From Nocardia sp. NBC_00565 (lineage in GTDB: Bacteria > Actinomycetota > Actinomycetes > Mycobacteriales > Mycobacteriaceae): DNA of 64,000 nucleotides. The notes under the pieces were generated by a model, which had not been told where the DNA came from, searched no databases, and worked only from the letters and a program-made list of their open reading frames with translations. Location of the stretch: NCBI RefSeq assembly GCF_036345915.1, contig NZ_CP107785.1, positions 5,084,001-5,148,000 of the forward strand, in the 5' to 3' direction. Positions 19,889 through 31,319 of the stretch are shown in pieces (positions within the stretch are counted from its first letter, which is position 1; each line of letters starts with the position of its first letter). Position numbers and translations under genes: made by a program.

Positions 19889-21040
19889 TCAGCGGTGCCC
19901 GGTCACGGGATTCGGGGTCTTGCGGACGCGGCCGCGCAGGACGACCCATTCGGGATCGGTGAGCATCGCGGGGTTGGTGCGCGGGTCTTCGCGGTAGACG
20001 ACAAAGTCCGCGGGCGCGTCATGGGCGATGCTCGGTCGGCCGAGCCAGCTGCGGGCATTCCAGGAGGCGGCGCCGAGCGCGTCGTGTTTGGACAGACCTG
20101 CGCCGGCGAGCGCGGTGATTTCGTCGGCGATACGGCCATGGCGGATGGAACCGCCCGCGTCGGTGCCCGCGAAGATCGGGACACCCGCGTCGTGCGCATT
20201 GGCGACGGTGCGGCGGACCCTGGCGTGCAGATCGCGCATATGCGCCGCATAGATCGGGAATTTGCCCGCGCCGTCGGCGATTTCGGGGAAGGTATCGATA
20301 TTGATCAGCGTCGGGACCAGCGCGGTGCCGTGTTCGACCATCATTTCGATGGTTTCGTCGGTGAGACCGGTGCCATGCTCGAGGCAGTCGATGCCCGCAT
20401 TGATCAGGCCGGGCAGGGCGTCCTCGCCGAAGACGTGCGCGGTGACGCGGGCGCCATTGGCGTGGGCGGCGTCGATGGCCTCCTTCAGAATCATGTCGCT
20501 CCAGAGCGGTCGCAGATCGCCGACCGCACGGTCGATCCAGTCGCCGACGATCTTCACCCAGCCATCGCCGAAGCGGGCCTGTTCGGCGACGATCTCCGGC
20601 AGGTCACGCTCGTCGTCGAGTTCGATGCCCAATTCGCGGATATAGCGACGGGGGCGAGCGATATGGCGGCCCGCGCGAATGATCCGCGGCAGCTCCTCGT
20701 GCTCATCGATGAATCGGGTGTCGATCGGCGATCCGGCATCGCGCAGCAGCAGCGCCCCCGCATCGCGTTCGGTTTCGGCCTGCGCGATCGCGCCGTCGCG
20801 ATCCTCGTGTCCCCCGCCGTACCGAATCCCGACGTGACAATGCGCATCGACCAGTCCGGGCACGATCCATCCTGCGCTACACAACGTTTCGACCCCCGGC
20901 ACCGGCTCGAACGACACCAGCCCGTCCCGCACCCACAGGTCGCGCACCTCGTCATCAGGGAGAACCACACCTCGCAGATGCACAGCAACCTCCTCGACGC
21001 CGACGGCTGTCTCCAACCTACTGTCTCCCGTGACAGTCAT
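19889..21040 (-). CDS. Metal-dependent amidohydrolase family protein
   Basis: A 383-residue amidohydrolase-superfamily protein. Metal-binding motifs are visible in order: VDAHCHVG, the carbamylatable-type lysine in DGWVKIVGD, AHVFGED, LEHGTGL and the aspartate in FAGTDAGGSIRHG. A composite N-terminal beta domain precedes the TIM barrel. The corresponding gene in M. tuberculosis (Rv2915c) also lies beside ffh, so it is part of the conserved backbone. Substrate unknown. Confidence 0.92.
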   Translation of the reverse strand: MTVTGDSRLETAVGVEEVAVHLRGVVLPDDEVRDLWVRDGLVSFEPVPGVETLCSAGWIVPGLVDAHCHVGIRYGGGHEDRDGAIAQAETERDAGALLLRDAGSPIDTRFIDEHEELPRIIRAGRHIARPRRYIRELGIELDDERDLPEIVAEQARFGDGWVKIVGDWIDRAVGDLRPLWSDMILKEAIDAAHANGARVTAHVFGEDALPGLINAGIDCLEHGTGLTDETIEMMVEHGTALVPTLINIDTFPEIADGAGKFPIYAAHMRDLHARVRRTVANAHDAGVPIFAGTDAGGSIRHGRIADEITALAGAGLSKHDALGAASWNARSWLGRPSIAHDAPADFVVYREDPRTNPAMLTDPEWVVLRGRVRKTPNPVTGHR

Positions 21041-21181
21041 CGCGGAGGCCAGGTCCGCATTGCCACCTCACCCGCACGCAAATGTGTGCGGCGCGCACGG
21101 GAGATCGTGCGCGCCGCCGCGGATTATCGGCCTGGTCCCACTGCAACCGGGGCAGCCACGAAGACCGGCGGAACCTCGGTC

Positions 21182-22735
21182 CTACTTCTTGGGGAAGTTC
21201 AGCTTGGACAAGTCGAAGCCTTCCAGGCCGGGCGGGAGCTGGTCGAGTCCAGCGGGCATACCGGAGATATCGGGCATGCCGGCGGGCATACCTGGCATAC
21301 CTGGGAATCCGCCGCGCACCTTCGGTAGCGTCGGCCCGCGTCCCCCCTTTTTGCCCTTCTTGCCCTTCTTCGCGTTGGCGCGGCGAGCGCCGGGCAGGCC
21401 CATCTGACGGCCCATCATGGTCATCATCTTCTTGGCCTCGAAGAATCGGTCGACGAGCTGGTTGACCTCGGAGACCTGCACACCCGAGCCGTTGGCGATG
21501 CGCAGTCGGCGAGATGCGTTGATGATCTTCGGGTTCGCCCGTTCGGCGGGAGTCATGCCGCGGATGATCGCCTGTACTCGGTCGAGCTGCTTATCGTCGA
21601 CCTGGGCGAGCACATCCTTCATCTGACCCGCACCGGGCAGCATGCCGAGCAGATTGCCGATGGGGCCCATCTTGCGGATGGCGAGCATCTGGTCGAGGAA
21701 GTCCTCGAGCGTCATCTCGCCGCTGCCGATCTTGCGGGCGGCTTCCTCGGCCTGCTGCTGGTCGTAGACCTGTTCGGCCTGTTCGATCAGGCTCAGCACA
21801 TCGCCCATGCCGAGAATGCGCGAGGCCATCCGGTCCGGGTGGAAGACATCGAAGTCCTCGAGCTTCTCACCGGTGGAGGCGAACATGATCGGCGAACCGG
21901 TCACATTGCGCACCGACAGCGCCGCGCCACCGCGGGCGTCGCCGTCGAGCTTGGTGAGCACCACGCCGGTGAAGCCGACGCCGTCGCGGAAGGCCTCGGC
22001 GGTGTTGACGGCATCCTGACCGATCATGGCGTCGAGCACGAAGAGCGTCTCGTCGGGCTGCACGGCATCGCGAATGCCCGCGGCCTGCCCCATCAGCTCC
22101 GCATCGATGCCGAGGCGACCAGCGGTATCGACGATGACCACGTCGTACTGCTTGGTTCGCGCCTCTTCGACACCGGACTTCGCGACGGCCACGGGATCGG
22201 CCGCCGAAACACCCAGCGCGTTGTCGCCGCCGCCGATGGAGGTGCCGGGATGCGGCGCGAAGACGGGCGCGCCGGCGCGCTCACCGACCACCTGCAGCTG
22301 TGTGACAGCGCCGGGGCGCTGCAGGTCGCAGGCCACCAACAATGGCTGATGTCCTTGTCCCTTCAGCCATTTCGCGAGCTTGCCCGCCAGGGTCGTCTTA
22401 CCGGAACCCTGCAGACCGGCGAGCATGATCACCGTCGGCGGGTTCTTGGCCAGAGTCAGCCTGCGGGTCTCGCCGCCGAGGATATTGACGAGTTCCTCGT
22501 TGACGATCTTGACGACCTGCTGGGCCGGATTGAGGGCGGCGGAGACCTCCGCACCCTTGGCCCGCTCCTTGATCTTCGCGATGAAACCGCGCACCACGGG
22601 CAGCGCGACGTCGGCCTCGAGCAGGGCAAGACGGATCTCGCGACAGGTAGCGTCGATGTCGGCCGGTGACAGACGCCCCTTACCGCGAAGATCCTTGAGG
22701 GCACCGGTAAGCCGGTCGGACAGGGATTCGAACAC
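21182..22735 (-). CDS. ffh: Signal recognition particle protein Ffh
   Basis: SRP54/Ffh binds signal sequences of nascent membrane proteins and pairs with FtsY (27907-29706). The 517-residue product has the N domain, the G domain (GLQGSGKTT, DTAGRLG, TKLDGDARGG) and a methionine-rich M domain (MGPIGNLLGMLPGAGQM). A Gly/Pro/Met-rich tail after about 465 (FPGMPGMPAGMPDI) extends it beyond the E. coli protein. No 4.5S RNA gene is seen near it. Confidence 0.98.
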   Translation of the reverse strand: MFESLSDRLTGALKDLRGKGRLSPADIDATCREIRLALLEADVALPVVRGFIAKIKERAKGAEVSAALNPAQQVVKIVNEELVNILGGETRRLTLAKNPPTVIMLAGLQGSGKTTLAGKLAKWLKGQGHQPLLVACDLQRPGAVTQLQVVGERAGAPVFAPHPGTSIGGGDNALGVSAADPVAVAKSGVEEARTKQYDVVIVDTAGRLGIDAELMGQAAGIRDAVQPDETLFVLDAMIGQDAVNTAEAFRDGVGFTGVVLTKLDGDARGGAALSVRNVTGSPIMFASTGEKLEDFDVFHPDRMASRILGMGDVLSLIEQAEQVYDQQQAEEAARKIGSGEMTLEDFLDQMLAIRKMGPIGNLLGMLPGAGQMKDVLAQVDDKQLDRVQAIIRGMTPAERANPKIINASRRLRIANGSGVQVSEVNQLVDRFFEAKKMMTMMGRQMGLPGARRANAKKGKKGKKGGRGPTLPKVRGGFPGMPGMPAGMPDISGMPAGLDQLPPGLEGFDLSKLNFPKK

Positions 22736-22862
22736 CGATCGCGCTCCTGATCTCGTGGGACGTCACTTGATATCCCAGAGTAATGGGTTAGCGCTTCGCT
22801 TCTCCGGTCGACGTCTACCTGCCCCGAATAACGTGCACCTGCTCCGACCGCGAGATCAGAGG

Positions 22863-23177
22863 CTATCCGAACGAGGGGCGGCGTGGTTTGGTGGTTTTGC
22901 GGTAGTCGTGATTCTCCGCGGCGACCATGAAAACCGCCTCGCGGGCGGTCAGGCCCAGCTCGAGCGCCAAGTCGTCGAGCATCTCCCATGCCGCGCCGGT
23001 CGGCACATCATGGGTGGCAACGGTGGTGGCGATCGTCATAGCGGTCACAGCCTGTTGTCCGGACAGGGTCCGGCCGGGTAGCCAGGAGACCACCCACCGA
23101 TCCCCGCCGACGCAGCGCGCCATATGCGTGGTCTCGTCACTCGTCATCGTCGACGCCGAAACGACTTCAATTGCCAC
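22863..23177 (-). CDS. Conserved hypothetical small protein
   Basis: A 104-residue protein from GTG 23177. The middle part (RWVVSWLPGRTLSGQQAVTA) and the helix-rich C-terminus (MLDDLALELGLTAREAVFM) look like a folded small protein also present in related actinomycetes, but I cannot assign a family. Hydrophilic, no signal peptide. An internal ATG (codon 11) is an alternative start. It lies between ffh and glnD on the same strand. Confidence 0.75.
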   Translation of the reverse strand: MAIEVVSASTMTSDETTHMARCVGGDRWVVSWLPGRTLSGQQAVTAMTIATTVATHDVPTGAAWEMLDDLALELGLTAREAVFMVAAENHDYRKTTKPRRPSFG

Positions 23178-23317
23178 CGACCTGCTCCCCTCATGCTCGC
23201 GATAGCCAGACGCTCTGATAGTAGGGTGCGGAAGGGCCGACGCCTACGCTTTCAGCAAATCATGCGCAACAGGTGAGTTAATCGGTCTTTTGTCCTTTTT
23301 GTCGATGTCGGCCACCA

Positions 23318-25795
23318 TTAGGATGCCGTGCCCGAGCCGGGCGGCCCCGCCCCCTCGGGAGGCTTCGGGGCGGGCCTCGGAACCACAGCTAGAATCGCCT
23401 TTTCGATGGTTTCGCGGCGTTCCGGGTCATCGTCGTCGCCCAGGTGCAGCGAGAAGGCGTCGACCACCGCGGAACCCATGGTCACCACCTTCGCCCAGCG
23501 CACATCCGCGCGGCACTCAGCAAACGCCGCGGCGAGCCTGCTCAGCAACCCGATCCGATCTTCCGCGCGCAGTTCCAAGACGACCTGTCCCGGCGTCGAG
23601 GTGGCCGACCAGATGACCCGCGGCTGCGCCTGCGCATACGGGCTATGCCGGGCGCCGGGCGCCTCGCGCTCCCGCTTCGCCAGCAGCGCGTGCAGATCCA
23701 GATCGCCCGCGGTCGCCCGGATCAGCTCCTGCCGCAACAGTCCGACATCCGGTGGATCACCGAATTTGGGCGAGACCACGAAAGTATTGATGGCCGAAGC
23801 GCCTTCGCTGCCCACGGTGGCGGAGAGCACGCGCAGCGAGTGCAATGCCAGCACCCCGGCCGCATCCGAGAGCAGACCCGGCGTATCCGGCGCGATCACG
23901 GTGACCGTATAGATGTACTTGCCCTCGCCGGGCCGCAGATCGACGTGCACGCCGCCCGCCGCCGCCTTGGCGAGCAGCTCCGGTGCGATCGGTTCCGGTT
24001 GCGGCAGCTGATCCCCCGCCATCACCAGGCGGCAGCGCCGCACCAGTTCACCGATCAGCGAGGCCTTCCAGTCGCCCCACACCCCGGGTCCGGTGGCGAG
24101 CGAATCGGCCTCGGCCAGGGTGTGCAGCAATTCCAGCAGCTGTACGTCGCCGTCGAGGGCGTCGACGACGAATTGCACCGTGTCGGGATCGGCGAGATCG
24201 CGCCGAGTCGCGGTGTCCGGCAACAACAGATGGTGCCGCACGATGGCGCTGAGAGTACGCACATCAGACGGCCACAGGCCCAGACGTCGCCCGATATGGG
24301 TGGCCAGTTCAGCACCGACAACGCTGTGGTCACCCACCCGGCCCTTGCCGATGTCGTGCAGCAGCGCGCCGAGCATCAGCAGGTCGGGACGCGCGACGCG
24401 GGTACTCGACGCACTGGCGTAGGCGACCGTCTCCATCAGGTGCCGATCCACCGTCCAGGTGTGCACCGCATCGCGCGGCGGCAAGTCGCGCACCGCACCC
24501 CATTCGGGAAGCAGCCTGCCCCACAACCCCGTTCGGTCCAGCGCCTCGACCGCGTCGATCGCGCCACGGCCCGCCCCGAGCAGGATCAGCAGGTCGTTGA
24601 GCGCGTCCTTGGGCCAGGGCTCGCGCAGTTCGGGCGCATCCTCGGATAACCGGTTCAGCGTGGTCGCCGACATCGGCAGCGTGGTCTGCGCCGATGCCGC
24701 GGCCACCCGCAGGATCAGTCCCGGATCGCGCTGCGGTCGCGCGTCGCGCGCCAGCACGACCTCACCCGCGTGTTCGACCACCCCCTCATCGAGCGGTCGA
24801 CGCACCGGCATCCGGCGCAGTCGCGCGAGGCCGCGGCGCGGCAGGGCATTGGCCGCCGTACGCAGACCGACGTCGACGGAGTAGCTGACCGTCCGCGCGG
24901 AGTCGCTCAGCGTGCGGGCGAGATCGAAGCGGTCACCGATGCGCAGCGCGGCGCCGATCTCGTCGGCATCCTGGGCACGCAGCTGATCGCGCGCCCTGCC
25001 CGCCACTCGATGCAGCTCCGTGCGAACATCCAGCAAACGCCGATGCGCCTGCTTCAGACCACCTCCTGGCACGTCCGGACCGAGCCCGGGCATGGCGTCG
25101 GTCAGCTGGGCGATAGCCAGTGCGTCGAGCAGTTGGATATCGCGCATACCGCCGCGCCCGTTCTTCAGATCGGGCTCGGCGCGATGGGCGATCGCGCCGC
25201 TGCGCTGCCACCTGGTCTCGGCCTGCTCGATCAATTCGTCGAAGCGGGCACGGATTCCGGTGCGCCACTCCCGGCGCACCCCGCCGATCAGCAGATTGCT
25301 CAGCTCCATATCGCCGACGATGTGCCTGGCCTCGAGCATCCCTAGGGCCGCGATCAGATCGTCGGAGGCCACGCGCAGCGCCTGCGGCACGGTGCGCACG
25401 CTGTGATCGAGCTTGATGTGGGCATCCCACAGCGGGTACCAGAGCTGGTCGGCCACCTCGGCAACCCGAGCGGGGTCGACATCATCGTGCAGGAGCACCA
25501 GATCCAGATCGGAGAACGGCAGCATCTCCCTGCGGCCGAGACCGCCGACGGCGACCACGGCCAAGCCGCTGTCGCGGGTGATGCCCAGATCGGTGCCCTT
25601 GGTGGTCAGCCACAGTTCGAACAGATCGACCAGCGCAGATCGCAAGGATTCGGCATCCAACCGCGGATTTCGAGGCAGTCCGCCCTCGAGCAATTGATTG
25701 CGTGCCCGGACCAGATCGGCCGCGCCGTTGGAGACGTTCGCGTCGGTTACCTGTCTGCCGTCTTGCTCGTGACTACCCACAAACCCACCGCCCAT
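23318..25795 (-). CDS. glnD: [Protein-PII] uridylyl/adenylyltransferase GlnD
   Basis: GlnD modifies PII (glnB, next gene upstream) according to glutamine level. The approximately 825-residue product has the nucleotidyltransferase motif VGGLGRRE...[10 protein letters not shown], a central HD domain ([19 protein letters not shown]) and two C-terminal ACT domains ([39 protein letters not shown]). In actinobacteria such enzymes adenylylate PII. ATG 25795 is chosen because a strong hairpin occupies the DNA just before it; the open frame extends upstream to 25828. A GTG at 25780 is another option. Confidence 0.95.
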   Translation of the reverse strand: MGGGFVGSHEQDGRQVTDANVSNGAADLVRARNQLLEGGLPRNPRLDAESLRSALVDLFELWLTTKGTDLGITRDSGLAVVAVGGLGRREMLPFSDLDLVLLHDDVDPARVAEVADQLWYPLWDAHIKLDHSVRTVPQALRVASDDLIAALGMLEARHIVGDMELSNLLIGGVRREWRTGIRARFDELIEQAETRWQRSGAIAHRAEPDLKNGRGGMRDIQLLDALAIAQLTDAMPGLGPDVPGGGLKQAHRRLLDVRTELHRVAGRARDQLRAQDADEIGAALRIGDRFDLARTLSDSARTVSYSVDVGLRTAANALPRRGLARLRRMPVRRPLDEGVVEHAGEVVLARDARPQRDPGLILRVAAASAQTTLPMSATTLNRLSEDAPELREPWPKDALNDLLILLGAGRGAIDAVEALDRTGLWGRLLPEWGAVRDLPPRDAVHTWTVDRHLMETVAYASASSTRVARPDLLMLGALLHDIGKGRVGDHSVVGAELATHIGRRLGLWPSDVRTLSAIVRHHLLLPDTATRRDLADPDTVQFVVDALDGDVQLLELLHTLAEADSLATGPGVWGDWKASLIGELVRRCRLVMAGDQLPQPEPIAPELLAKAAAGGVHVDLRPGEGKYIYTVTVIAPDTPGLLSDAAGVLALHSLRVLSATVGSEGASAINTFVVSPKFGDPPDVGLLRQELIRATAGDLDLHALLAKREREAPGARHSPYAQAQPRVIWSATSTPGQVVLELRAEDRIGLLSRLAAAFAECRADVRWAKVVTMGSAVVDAFSLHLGDDDDPERRETIEKAILAVVPRPAPKPPEGAGPPGSGTAS

Positions 25796-25806
25796 CCAGC
25801 TGCGTG

Positions 25807-25847
25807 CGGCCCCGCCCCGACCGGGCAATCCGGTGGGAGCGGGGCCG
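25807..25847 (-). terminator. Hairpin between glnB and glnD
   Basis: CGGCCCCGC and GCGGGGCCG form a perfect 9-bp stem, with an inner CCGG/CCGG pairing, directly between the glnB stop and the glnD start. It may reduce glnD expression relative to amtB-glnB. Confidence 0.6.
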
Positions 25848-25867
25848 CCGCTCGATCCGATATTCGC

Positions 25868-27590
<1,723 letters not shown>

Positions 27591-27662
27591 CTTAATGTCC
27601 TCCTCATCTCGGGCCCAGCCGACTCCGGCAAATGGACCTGCACAGAAGGGTCCTCATTCGGT

Positions 27663-27700
27663 GTTTCATTCACAGAGCTGTCGTGTTTCGCCTGCGTGAA
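27663..27700 (-). promoter_or_regulatory. GlnR-type binding site upstream of amtB
   Basis: Read on the minus strand, the site is TTCAC, 6 bases, GAAAC, 6 bases, GCTCT, 6 bases, GAAAC. This matches the spacing and most bases of the actinobacterial GlnR box (GTnAC-n6-GAAAC repeated). amtB-glnB-glnD is a known GlnR regulon in Streptomyces and Mycobacterium, so nitrogen control is likely. Confidence 0.65.
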
Positions 27701-27833
27701 CGGATGGCGCAGTTGTGTTGCTACCACGTTTCGCGATGTTCGCCCCAGGTTTCCCGGCCGGCGTGAGGTTCGTGTCGGCGTAATTCGGGACACGCTACCG
27801 AGCGGCGGTCACGGCTAACTTCCGGCGCGCGGT

Positions 27834-27871
27834 GCCCGACCACCCTGCTTGATCGGTAGCGGTGGTCGGGC
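27834..27871 (-). terminator. Hairpin downstream of ftsY
   Basis: GCCCGACCACC and GGTGGTCGGGC form a perfect 11-bp stem around 16 bases, with further GCGCG pairing outside. It lies just after the ftsY stop and before the amtB promoter, so it probably ends the ftsY transcript. Confidence 0.65.
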
Positions 27872-27906
27872 CGGCGCGCACCGGAGCGGGCCGTGCGACG
27901 CTGTGG

Positions 27907-29706
27907 CTATTCGTTTAAGCCGAGCAGTGCGTCCACGAAGGCGCCGGGTTCGAACGGCGCCAGATCGTCGGCGCCCTCACCGAGGCCGACCAGTTTCACC
28001 GGCACGCCGAGTTCGTGCTGGACCTGGAAGACGATGCCGCCCTTGGCCGTTCCGTCGAGTTTGGTGAGGACGACGCCTGTGATATCCACCACTTCCGCGA
28101 AGACCCTGGCCTGCATCAGGCCGTTCTGACCGACGGTGGAGTCGAGCACGAGCAGGACCTCGTCGACCTTCGCCTTCTTCTCTACGACGCGCTTGACCTT
28201 GCCGAGTTCGTCCATCAGGCCGGTCTTGGTGTGCAGGCGGCCCGCGGTGTCGATCATGACGACATCGACGCCGCGGTCGATGCCCGCAGCGACCGCGTCG
28301 AAGGCGACGGCCGCGGGGTCCGCGCCCTCCTTGCCTCGGATGGTGTCCGCGCCGACCCGCTCGCCCCATGTCTGCAACTGGTCGGCGGCGGCGGCGCGGA
28401 AGGTATCGGCCGCCCCGAGCAGGACGCGGCGACCGTCGGCGACCAGGACGCGGGCGAGTTTGCCGGTTGTGGTGGTCTTTCCGGTGCCGTTGACGCCGAC
28501 GACCAGCAGGATCGATGGGTGATCGTCGTGCGGGAGTGCGCGGATCGAGCGGTCGAGTTCGGGGCGTAGGGCCTCGATCAAGACCTCGCGCAGCACGGTG
28601 CGGGCCTGTTCGGTGTTGCGGACGCTGCGGGCCGCCATTTCCTCGCGGAGACGCTCGACGACGGCCGCGGTGCTCGCGGTGCCCAGGTCGGCGAGGACGA
28701 GGGTGTCCTCGACGTCTTCCCAAGAGTCATCGTCGAGGTCGCCGCCGCCGAGCAGGCCGAGCAGGCTTTTGCCGACGGCATTCTGCGAACGGGAGAGGCG
28801 CCCGCGCAGGCGGACCAGGCGACCCGCGGTGGGTTCGATTTCATCGAGGGCGGGGGTGGTCGCGGCGTCGGCGGCGGTGGGTTCGGGGGTTTCGACCGGT
28901 GCGGTCTCGGATGCGGTACCCGTAGGCGCGGCGGCAGACGGGCTGTCGGTAGGTTCGGCGGTGGCGGCAGCCCCGTCATGCGCGGAGTCGGTGTCGGCCG
29001 CAGCAGCGCCGTCAGCGGGCATGGCGGTGGCAGCCGCACCGTCAGCGGGCATGGCGGTGGCAGCCGCACCGTCAGCGGGCATGGCGGTGGCAGCTGCACC
29101 GTCCTGCGCAGATGCGGTACCCGAGTCCGCGGGCGTGGCGGCGGAGTCCGTGGGGACGCTGGTGGCGGGATCCACCGATGCCGTCGTGGCGGAGTTTCCC
29201 GGCGGGGTGTCGGCAGGCGCAGCAGCCGACTCCACGGCCGCCGTGTCCGACTCCACGGCCGCCGTGTCCGACTCCACGGCCGCGGTATCCGACTCGACAG
29301 GCGTATCCGATTCGACCGCTGCATCCGATTCGGCGGTGGCCGTTGCGGATTCGGCGGTCGCGGAATCGACGTCACCTTCGGGCAGCGGAACGTTGGTAAT
29401 GCCCCGTCTCGGCGCGTCTCGCGGAATCGCCGCGTCGTCGCCGATATGCGGCTGCCCCTCGGTATCGGTGCGCTCGATCGGCGCGGGCTCGGGGCGGGTC
29501 GCGGTGGCCGTGCCGCCCTGACTGAAGTTGAAGCCACCCGAGGCCGAATATCCACCCGACCGGTCGGTCACTTCCTTCTCGGCAGTGGGTGGCGTCAGTG
29601 TGACACGACGGCGTTTGTACAGGACGAATCCGGCGACAAGCGCCACCACCAGCAGGGCGGCGACGACGGCGATCAGGATCCAGGCTTCGGAACTCACGCC
29701 GACCAT
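27907..29706 (-). CDS. ftsY: SRP receptor FtsY
   Basis: FtsY is the membrane-associated receptor for SRP (Ffh at 21182). The 599-residue product has an N-terminal transmembrane segment (about 8-30), a long acidic, Ala/Ser/Thr/Pro-rich linker (about 40-285), and the C-terminal NG domain (VNGTGKTTTTGKLARVL, DTAGRLHTK, TKLDGTAKGG). The linker contains three exact 10-residue repeats (ATAMPADGAA) and three near-identical 7-residue units (ESDTAAV). The acidic linker is common in actinobacterial FtsY but its repeats suggest length variation. Normally adjacent to smc; here separated by about 7.7 kb of accessory genes. Confidence 0.97.
   Translation of the reverse strand: MVGVSSEAWILIAVVAALLVVALVAGFVLYKRRRVTLTPPTAEKEVTDRSGGYSASGGFNFSQGGTATATRPEPAPIERTDTEGQPHIGDDAAIPRDAPRRGITNVPLPEGDVDSATAESATATAESDAAVESDTPVESDTAAVESDTAAVESDTAAVESAAAPADTPPGNSATTASVDPATSVPTDSAATPADSGTASAQDGAAATAMPADGAAATAMPADGAAATAMPADGAAAADTDSAHDGAAATAEPTDSPSAAAPTGTASETAPVETPEPTAADAATTPALDEIEPTAGRLVRLRGRLSRSQNAVGKSLLGLLGGGDLDDDSWEDVEDTLVLADLGTASTAAVVERLREEMAARSVRNTEQARTVLREVLIEALRPELDRSIRALPHDDHPSILLVVGVNGTGKTTTTGKLARVLVADGRRVLLGAADTFRAAAADQLQTWGERVGADTIRGKEGADPAAVAFDAVAAGIDRGVDVVMIDTAGRLHTKTGLMDELGKVKRVVEKKAKVDEVLLVLDSTVGQNGLMQARVFAEVVDITGVVLTKLDGTAKGGIVFQVQHELGVPVKLVGLGEGADDLAPFEPGAFVDALLGLNE
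29011..29100. repeat. Three tandem 30-bp repeats in ftsY
   Basis: Units at 29011-29040, 29041-29070 and 29071-29100 are identical except for one base in the third. They encode a 10-residue Ala/Met/Pro repeat in the FtsY linker. Confidence 0.9.
29228..29290. repeat. Three tandem 21-bp repeats in ftsY
   Basis: Units start at 29228, 29249 and 29270; the first two are identical and the third differs by a few bases. They encode the ESDTAAV-type acidic units of the FtsY linker. Confidence 0.85.
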
Positions 29707-29817
29707 CCTTGCAGAACCAGGTACTTCGCATTACCACGCCGTCCAGGGGCCGACACACAACCCCCGAGATTTCTTGTCCTGCGGAACTTCTCGCGAAGGG
29801 ACAATAGTATCGGCGAC

Positions 29818-30207
29818 GTGACCGATCGAAACGTGCTTGGGGGGCCGCTGGAAGAGTGCGGCGCCGATCCTCTCACCGGCTTCTACCGGGATGGCTGCTG
29901 CAGTACCGGGCCGGAGGATCTGGGCAGCCATACTGTGTGCACCGTCGTCACGGCTGAGTTTCTCGAACACCAGGCGTCCATCGGCAACGATCTGAGTACG
30001 CCGCGCCCGGAGAACAACTTCCCGGGCCTGCAACCGGGAGACCGGTGGTGCGTGGTGGCCGTGCGCTGGTTGCACGCCCACGAGGATGGTGTCGCCGCAC
30101 CCGTCGTGCTGGCGGCCACCCATGAGAACGCCCTGGAAGTGATCTCGATGGATATCCTGCGCAAATACGCCGTCGACGTGCCGGACGACGTGAGCGACCT
30201 GCTATAA
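29818..30207 (+). CDS. DUF2237 family protein
   Basis: A 129-residue protein starting VTDRNVLGGPLEECGADPLT with the DUF2237 hallmarks: GFYRDGCCSTGPEDLGSHTV, CTVVTAEFLEHQASIGNDLS and PGLQPGDRWCVVAVRW. Conserved Cys residues (two adjacent in GCC) suggest metal or thiol chemistry; no function is established. GTG 29818 is divergent from ftsY (112-base gap). It is the first gene of the segment separating ftsY from smc. Confidence 0.93.
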   Translation: MTDRNVLGGPLEECGADPLTGFYRDGCCSTGPEDLGSHTVCTVVTAEFLEHQASIGNDLSTPRPENNFPGLQPGDRWCVVAVRWLHAHEDGVAAPVVLAATHENALEVISMDILRKYAVDVPDDVSDLL

Positions 30208-30210
30208 ACG

Positions 30211-30350
30211 CTCCCCCGCCTCCCCAGATCTCTTACCGGTCGTCGAGCCGTGGTGAGTTACGTCGCGGACCGACCGTCGGGTGCCCGCCATCGTTCTGGA
30301 TGTACCCGACGAGTTACCCATGTCCGGATGAAATCAGTCGGAGCGATGGG
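30211..30350. repeat. Dispersed ~140-bp repeat, copy B
   Basis: Aligns in the same orientation with 10709-10850, sharing CCCCCGCCTCCCC, CCGGTCGT, ACGAGTTACCCA and GAAATCAG in order. It occupies the gap between the DUF2237 gene and the TetR gene end. Confidence 0.6.
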
Positions 30351-30387
30351 AATCCGCATGACTGTCAGCGGTTGGGAGGCTGCGTCG

Positions 30388-31200
30388 TCAGCCTGTTGCG
30401 ACAGCCCGTGTCAGCGCGGCACGGGCCGTTCGTTGGCGGTGCGCCTTTTGGCGGCAGGCTGCCGAGCAGTAGCGGGGTGGGCGACCGGTGCCGGTGGGCC
30501 GCATCGCGGTGCCGCAGATCGGGCACCGGGGATCGGTCGAGGTTTCGTTACGTGAGGCTGTTTCGTTACTCTGTTTGAGCTCGGTGTCATGTTTCGTTAC
30601 GGTCCGGATTTCCGGGGTCGCGCGCATCGCGTCGAGCGTGATGGCGGCGGCGCGGATCAGCGGGCCGCCGGGGCGCTGACGTTGTTGGATCGCAACGCAT
30701 CCGGTGAAGATGTCCAGTACGTCGGCGATCTCGATATCCGGACGAACCGAGCCCTGGCGCTGCGCGGCCGTCAACAGCGCGCCGAGTGCCTGATGGAAGC
30801 GGGTGCCCGCGCCGCGCAGTAGCGCCTTCGGCCAGCCGTCATCGGACTGGACCAGATCGCAGAGCGCCTGGGTACGCGGGGTGGAGACGACCACCTCGGT
30901 ACAGACCGCGAAGAACGCGGCACCGGGATCCGGCGCGTCGAGATGCTCGGCCGCCATGGTTGCCAGGCGGTCGATGCGCTGCTGCATAACCGCTTCCAGC
31001 AGTTCGGTTTTCGTCGGGAAATGCCGGTAGACGGTGCCCGCGCCGACCCCGGCGCGGCGCGCGACCTCGGCCAGCGAAACCGACGCGCCGTATTCGGAGA
31101 AGGCGCGTTGCGCGGCCGCGAGCACCAGCGCGCGATTGCGGCGGGCATCGGCGCGCGCGGCGACGCCGGGCGGTGTGGAACTCGACTGCGGATCAGACAT
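30388..31200 (-). CDS. TetR-family regulator with C-terminal zinc ribbon
   Basis: A 270-residue protein. Residues 20-66 are a TetR helix-turn-helix (NRALVLAAAQRAFSEYGASV, then LAEVARRAGVGAGTVYRHFP), followed by a helical ligand/dimer domain to about 200. A polar linker leads to a zinc-ribbon-like module with C226-C229 and C245-C249 (CPICGTAM and RYCSAACRQKAHRQR). Such modules occur on their own or at other protein ends in actinomycetes; attached to TetR they are unusual. The gene is divergent from the NmrA-type reductase, its likely target. Confidence 0.9.
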   Translation of the reverse strand: MSDPQSSSTPPGVAARADARRNRALVLAAAQRAFSEYGASVSLAEVARRAGVGAGTVYRHFPTKTELLEAVMQQRIDRLATMAAEHLDAPDPGAAFFAVCTEVVVSTPRTQALCDLVQSDDGWPKALLRGAGTRFHQALGALLTAAQRQGSVRPDIEIADVLDIFTGCVAIQQRQRPGGPLIRAAAITLDAMRATPEIRTVTKHDTELKQSNETASRNETSTDPRCPICGTAMRPTGTGRPPRYCSAACRQKAHRQRTARAALTRAVATG

Positions 31201-31260
31201 TCGTTACGGCCTTCCGTTGCTGGGCCTGGCCAAGCGGGTGAGCACACCCATATCGTCCGA

Positions 31261-31286
31261 ATACGGGTCAGCCGACCCGATTGTAT
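31261..31286. promoter_or_regulatory. Palindromic operator candidate between TetR and NmrA genes
   Basis: The divergent gap contains ATAC-GGGTC-4 bases-GACCC-GATT-GTAT, an inverted repeat with GGGTC/GACCC arms and outer ATAC/GTAT. This is the expected position for a TetR operator controlling both genes. Confidence 0.5.
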
Positions 31287-31319
31287 CGAGCCGAGTTCGA
31301 TCGAACGGAAAAGGCGAAC

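Larger units (their letters stand above)
27591..27906. other. Intergenic region between amtB and ftsY
   Basis: About 316 bases holding the amtB promoter region with a GlnR-like box (27663-27700) and the ftsY-side hairpin (27834-27871). No gene is seen. Confidence 0.7.

Noticed and set aside
28978..29817. N-terminal extension of the DUF2237 protein into ftsY
   Set aside because: The Gly/Arg-rich reading is antisense to the FtsY linker; GTG 29818 gives the family start.
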